Of a DNA stretch of 13,110 nucleotides, positions 10,281 through 13,110 are shown piece by piece. Position 1 is the stretch's first letter. Each line of letters starts with the position of its first letter. Source of the stretch: Anaerolineae bacterium (GTDB lineage: Bacteria > Chloroflexota > Anaerolineae > B4-G1). The translations under genes were made by a program, and so were the position numbers. The stretch is from the NCBI GenBank assembly GCA_030612185.1, contig JAUWOI010000066.1, positions 1-13,110 on the forward strand, written 5' to 3'. The notes beneath the pieces are model-generated. The model saw nothing but the letters and a program-made list of their open reading frames with translations. It did no database searches and had not been told where the DNA came from.

Positions 10281-11744
10281 TTACTCCGGTGGCTTGTAGT
10301 AGAGGATCTGGAAATCGGCAGTGCTCTGCGGATCGCCATCAATGTAGAGCGTCACGCTATAACTCCCGCCAGGAAGCACTGACCTACTCTCGTCGTAGTA
10401 GACCACCCAGTGTTTGCCATCTGTCCCATCCATTTCCACATCTTGAAAATCCTCCGATCGCGGCAACTCCTGGCCGTTGCGCGTCCATACAGCCTGCCAC
10501 TCCGCCCCGTCGCTCATCCCCACGTAGTCAAAGGTGGCATAGACTGTTTTAGTCTTCCAATCGAAGGTGTTATCCGGCGCGGTGAGAATCGGCGTACCGT
10601 CGGGCTGCACGCCTAGAGCGATGATGATTTTGCCGAAGGTTAGGGGCGTCGGCCCGACGATCGTGAAAGTCACCCGCTGTGGCTCTTCCGCGCCCACGCC
10701 TACCGCGACCTCGTACTCCCCGCTCGGTAGCGGCAACCTGCCCGGTTGGTAGTATTCCAATTGGCCACTCCCAACGCTGGTACCCGACCACGCCTCACTA
10801 CTCTCGTGCACCATCTCTCCATCGAAGTAGGCTGCGCGGGTGACGGACAGGCCAGCACACAGCCCCTCATAATCGTAGGTAACGTAGAGGACACGGATAC
10901 CGGACGTGAACTCGGTGTAGCCAACTCCAGAGGGCACGTCGGAGACCCGCACGTTACTCACCTGCGGCTTCCCCGCCAACACTTCGAAAGTACGGTTCGC
11001 CACCGGCTGGTCCTCCACCAGAAACGCTAACTCATATTGTCCTGCCGCGAGAGGGCTACCATCAGGCAAGGTCGCTCGCACCGTGCTGCTGGTGCTCCCC
11101 GTCTCCCAGACCAGAGATGACTGCGCGGCGGCAATGTGGCCTGCCCTCGTCAATCGCCAACCCCAATGGGCATCAGCCGGTAGCGGCGCTGGGACGACGA
11201 ACTGTCCTATGATCTCGGTCGTGCCGGTGCAAAAGACCTGCGCCTGCAGCGCCGGGCCTCCCGTATCACCCCGGCCTATCCCTACATCTATTCCCGCCAC
11301 TGGGGTGGGCGGCACAGACGTAGGGGTGGGCGGCACGGGCGTGGGGGTAGGGCTGGGCGGGGGGGCGACCAGGCGAGGCAACAGGAACGACCCAGCGACG
11401 ATGACCAGCACCGCTGCCCCCACGAGTGCCCAGCCCAGAGGTGGCAGCGGCGTCCGCTTTTCCTCACGCTCCGGCCGGGATCTGACCAACTGCCCGCGGG
11501 CCAGCGGTTGCAGCGACGTGTCGGGATAGGTACCCGTGGCGTCGTACAGGGTATTGGCCAGGAAACGCATCCAGGCCCGCAGTTGGCTGCGCTCGCCCAG
11601 GTCAGCGGTCACTGCCCCGGCGCGCTGCGCGTCGGCGATGAAGGAATTCACATCCTCCAGGAATTCCTCTCCTGTCTCGCCTTTCTCCTTGCGGGCGACC
11701 AGTGCCTGGTATCGTTCTTGTAGCGTGTTGAAAAGGCCACTCAT
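10281..11744 (-). CDS. Single-pass membrane protein with cytoplasmic helical domain and large extracytoplasmic beta region, function unknown
   Basis: A 487-residue receptor-like protein, middle gene of the operon. Residues 1-85 form a soluble helical domain (LQERYQALVARKEKGETGEE, then RSQLRAWMRFLANTLYDATG and TYPDTSLQPL). A basic segment 86-99 precedes a transmembrane helix at about 103-124 (WALVGAAVLVIVAGSFLLP). The linker 128-149 is PTP-rich. The outer part (150-487) has three repeated Ig-like segments, each closing with a P-x-G-x-Y-x-V/L pattern (LAAGQYELAFLVEDQPV, LPSGEYEVAVGV, LPGGSYSVTLYIDGDP). I infer sensing or adhesion outside and protein contact inside. The positive-inside rule supports an N-in orientation. 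The ATG overlaps the stop of gene A (ATGA), and GGGGG lies seven bases upstream. Confidence 0.82.
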   Translation of the reverse strand: MSGLFNTLQERYQALVARKEKGETGEEFLEDVNSFIADAQRAGAVTADLGERSQLRAWMRFLANTLYDATGTYPDTSLQPLARGQLVRSRPEREEKRTPLPPLGWALVGAAVLVIVAGSFLLPRLVAPPPSPTPTPVPPTPTSVPPTPVAGIDVGIGRGDTGGPALQAQVFCTGTTEIIGQFVVPAPLPADAHWGWRLTRAGHIAAAQSSLVWETGSTSSTVRATLPDGSPLAAGQYELAFLVEDQPVANRTFEVLAGKPQVSNVRVSDVPSGVGYTEFTSGIRVLYVTYDYEGLCAGLSVTRAAYFDGEMVHESSEAWSGTSVGSGQLEYYQPGRLPLPSGEYEVAVGVGAEEPQRVTFTIVGPTPLTFGKIIIALGVQPDGTPILTAPDNTFDWKTKTVYATFDYVGMSDGAEWQAVWTRNGQELPRSEDFQDVEMDGTDGKHWVVYYDESRSVLPGGSYSVTLYIDGDPQSTADFQILYYKPPE

Positions 11745-12409
11745 AATAGACCCCCTATCAAATGCGTGTACAGTCGCTGCACTTTTTCAACCACCCGGCG
11801 CAACTCCCGGTCGGCGAGACTGAGGTAACAATCGCAGGCCTGATTGAACTCGTCGGCCAGGTCAACCAACCCCTCGGCGTTCCATCTTTCCTCCCTCAGC
11901 CTATCCTCTACCTCACACCGCAGCGAGGCGATGCGTTTGCCCCAATCCGGCCGGGAGGCAACAATGCCCTCACGGCGGAGCGATTGCCGAATATACTCTA
12001 CACCACTCTCAAAATCCATCAGCCGGTCCACTTCGGTCTGGCAAGATCGCCAGCCTCGCAGCAGTGTGCGCCCGTTCGTTGGTCTCGCTTCCACGTGGCT
12101 GAGAGCGCGCAGGTCGGCGTAGAAAGGGGAGAATGCAGCCAGCACTTCGTGCAGAATGTGGTGCAACTCCTTCCATTCCCCCAGTTGGGCCTGGAGCGCG
12201 GATAATTGTTGGAGTGCCTCTAGAAATTGTTTGCGTGTTTCCTCGTCGGTGGAGAGCGCGCGCCGCAGTGCGTCCGCGGCGCGCGTGGCCGCCAATTCCA
12301 CCTTCTCAATGTGAATGATGTCGCCCCGTCCGGTGTGCACTGCGCCAGCAACGTCACCCATCTGTGTCTGGTAGTCGCTGCCACCAGAAGATTGTTCCGT
12401 TTCGCTCAT
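11741..12409 (-). CDS. VHTGxGDI-motif helical protein, first gene of the operon, function unknown
   Basis: A 222-residue soluble protein with no transmembrane segment and no family I can name. After a polar start (residues 1-16) it has MGDVAGAVHTGRGDIIHIEK, the motif shared with the third gene, then a long helical body. The first part is coiled-coil-like (about 40-85: QQLSALQAQLGEWKELHHIL). A middle segment with FSPFYADLRALSHVEAR follows, then a Cys-containing C-terminal half (EGLVDLADEFNQACDCYLSL). The motif followed by helices suggests an adaptor in a signalling complex; this is inference. The ATG follows AGGGAGGGCGG. Its stop overlaps the start of the membrane-protein gene by four bases, so the two are translationally coupled. 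The operon promoter is about 90 bases upstream. Confidence 0.8.
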   Translation of the reverse strand: MSETEQSSGGSDYQTQMGDVAGAVHTGRGDIIHIEKVELAATRAADALRRALSTDEETRKQFLEALQQLSALQAQLGEWKELHHILHEVLAAFSPFYADLRALSHVEARPTNGRTLLRGWRSCQTEVDRLMDFESGVEYIRQSLRREGIVASRPDWGKRIASLRCEVEDRLREERWNAEGLVDLADEFNQACDCYLSLADRELRRVVEKVQRLYTHLIGGLL

Positions 12410-12497
12410 TCGCCGCCCTCCCTGTCAACAGACTGCCAGTCGTGCACGCCAATAGCAGAACCTCCCTGGCAACCAGCGCCAGCAGCCCTGCGACATA

Positions 12498-12525
12498 ATT
12501 ATAGTCAGACTGGCAGGCTTTACAA
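12498..12525 (-). promoter_or_regulatory. Promoter of the three-gene operon
   Basis: On the minus strand -35 TTGTAA (12525-12520), 16-base spacer, consensus -10 TATAAT (12503-12498). The start near 12491 leaves a leader of about 80 bases. The -35 is superimposed on the -35 of the divergent rpsT promoter. Confidence 0.65.
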
Positions 12526-12547
12526 ATCGGCTGAGTTGTTGTAAAAT
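12519..12547 (+). promoter_or_regulatory. rpsT: rpsT promoter
   Basis: -35 TTTACA (12519-12524), 17-base spacer, -10 TAAAAT (12542-12547). The predicted start near 12554 gives a leader of about 30 bases before the TTG start with its AGGAGG site. Confidence 0.72.
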
Positions 12548-12585
12548 GGCATCTGATGGAATCTGTCAGTAGGAGGAACTGAGCA

Positions 12586-12858
12586 TTGGCCAATACAAAG
12601 TCGGCGATCAAACGGCTACGCAGCGCAGAGCGCAGGCGTCGGCACAACCAGGTATATCGTGGGCGGGCTCGTACCGCGGTAAAGAAGGCCCGGATCTTGA
12701 TTGACAAGGGTCGTCTCGAAGAGGCCCGTGAGGCCGTGCGCGTGGCGGTCAGCGCGCTGGATAAGGCAGCCAAGAAGGGCATCATCCATAAAAACAACGC
12801 CGCCCGGCGCAAGTCACGCCTGGTGCAGCAGTTGAACCAGATCGAGCACGCCATCTGA
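12586..12858 (+). CDS. rpsT: 30S ribosomal protein S20 (bS20)
   Basis: Primary-binding protein of the 30S subunit that contacts the 5' domain and helix 44 of 16S rRNA. The 90-residue product is the usual length and matches the family throughout: MANTKSAIKRLRSAERRRRH at the N-terminus, then helices with RTAVKKARILIDKG, AVSALDKAAKKGIIHKNNAA and RRKSRLVQQLNQI. The protein is very basic and lacks Cys. Translation starts at TTG (12586), supported by AGGAGG eight bases upstream and by alignment of MANTKSA with known N-termini. A non-ATG start is common for rpsT and is consistent with known translational autocontrol of S20 in Escherichia coli. A promoter is visible at 12519-12547. No terminator was seen behind it. 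Confidence 0.97.
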   Translation: MANTKSAIKRLRSAERRRRHNQVYRGRARTAVKKARILIDKGRLEEAREAVRVAVSALDKAAKKGIIHKNNAARRKSRLVQQLNQIEHAI

Positions 12859-12971
12859 ACGACCGCGTAACGACCGGGGGGAGGCTGTGATTCAACCGTG
12901 CGAGCACCGTTGTCTTGTGGTGTGACGGCGCTTTTTGTTGTGTGGATACATAAAAGAATGGAGGTGCAACG

Positions 12972-13110
12972 ATGCAGATCAGTGGTTTTGAGTTCCCCGA
13001 CGACACGTACTTCGACGAACTCCACAGTTGGGCTCGGGTGGAGGGGAACGTCGTCACGCAGGGCTTGACCGGATTCGGCCAGGCGATCGCTCAGGAGATC
13101 GTATTCGTCG
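12972..13110 (+). CDS. GcvH-like lipoyl carrier protein, 3' end outside window
   Basis: Only the first 46 residues are in the window. The translation has YFDELHSWARVEGNVVTQGL followed by TGFGQAIAQEIVFV, matching the start of the glycine cleavage H protein domain (consensus Y-x(4)-HEW-V-x-GLT-x-FAQ-x-LGDI-V). H proteins carry a lipoyl group on a Lys that would lie beyond the window. The longer EFPDD-containing N-terminus also fits GcvH-like lipoate-binding proteins that work with Hdr-like complexes, so the gene is not named gcvH. The ATG has GGAGGTG six bases upstream. It lies 113 bases behind rpsT, and those bases hold nothing I can identify beyond a weak AT-rich -10-like stretch. Confidence 0.85.
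   Translation, partial: MQISGFEFPDDTYFDELHSWARVEGNVVTQGLTGFGQAIAQEIVFV

Noticed and set aside
10268..10342. Extension of the third operon gene upstream to 10342
   Set aside because: It would overlap the end of gene B, whereas the ATG at 10267 has AAGGAGG at ideal distance and starts a family-like N-terminus.
12354..13025. A 223-codon minus-strand frame covering rpsT and the start of the GcvH-like gene
   Set aside because: Antisense to the S20 gene and GcvH-like start, both of which have family-wide conserved sequence, ribosome-binding sites and a promoter.

Overview
The window looks like chromosomal DNA from a GC-rich environmental bacterium, most plausibly a member of the Chloroflexota (Anaerolineae-like). 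This placement is an inference from gene style: membrane-anchored proteins with Pro/Thr linkers, VHTGxGDI-motif proteins, and short dispersed GC-rich repeats. No marker gene was searched. Nearly everything lies on the minus strand; only the right-hand end (rpsT and a GcvH-like gene) is on the plus strand.

Left end (1-904, read right to left): a truncated tungstate/molybdate-binding lipoprotein gene (WtpA/ModA family) preceded by a 500-base leader. The leader holds two near-identical molybdenum/tungsten-cofactor (Moco) riboswitches in tandem. A strong intrinsic terminator follows the upstream copy. A 65-base palindromic repeat, a large hairpin and a tract of ACCAATCTACC-like repeats complete the leader. 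Immediately upstream is an MNT-HEPN toxin-antitoxin pair (905-1614) with its own promoter.

Middle (1750-9068): a RidA-family deaminase with an unusual Cys-rich tail; an S41 tail-specific-protease-like exported protein and a membrane-anchored penicillin-acylase-family hydrolase that are close neighbours; a degraded gene fragment; and two tandem paralogous membrane-anchored proteins with a shared C-terminal domain of unknown function. Dispersed 24-base repeats have been inserted in frame in the acylase gene, one cluster exactly in the spacer before the catalytic Ser.

Right (9311-12547): the RNase P RNA gene, whose P12 arm is enlarged to about 117 bases by the same ACCAATCTACC repeat family seen in the wtpA leader. 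Behind it is a tight three-gene minus-strand operon of unrecognised proteins. Its first and last products share the motif GxVxGxVHTGxGDII and its middle product is a transmembrane receptor-like protein. This is the best candidate here for an undescribed system, plausibly related to Chloroflexota effector-associated or conflict modules. The operon promoter and the rpsT promoter are divergent and share their -35 region.

Far right: rpsT (ribosomal protein S20, TTG start) and the beginning of a GcvH-like lipoyl-carrier gene that runs out of the window.
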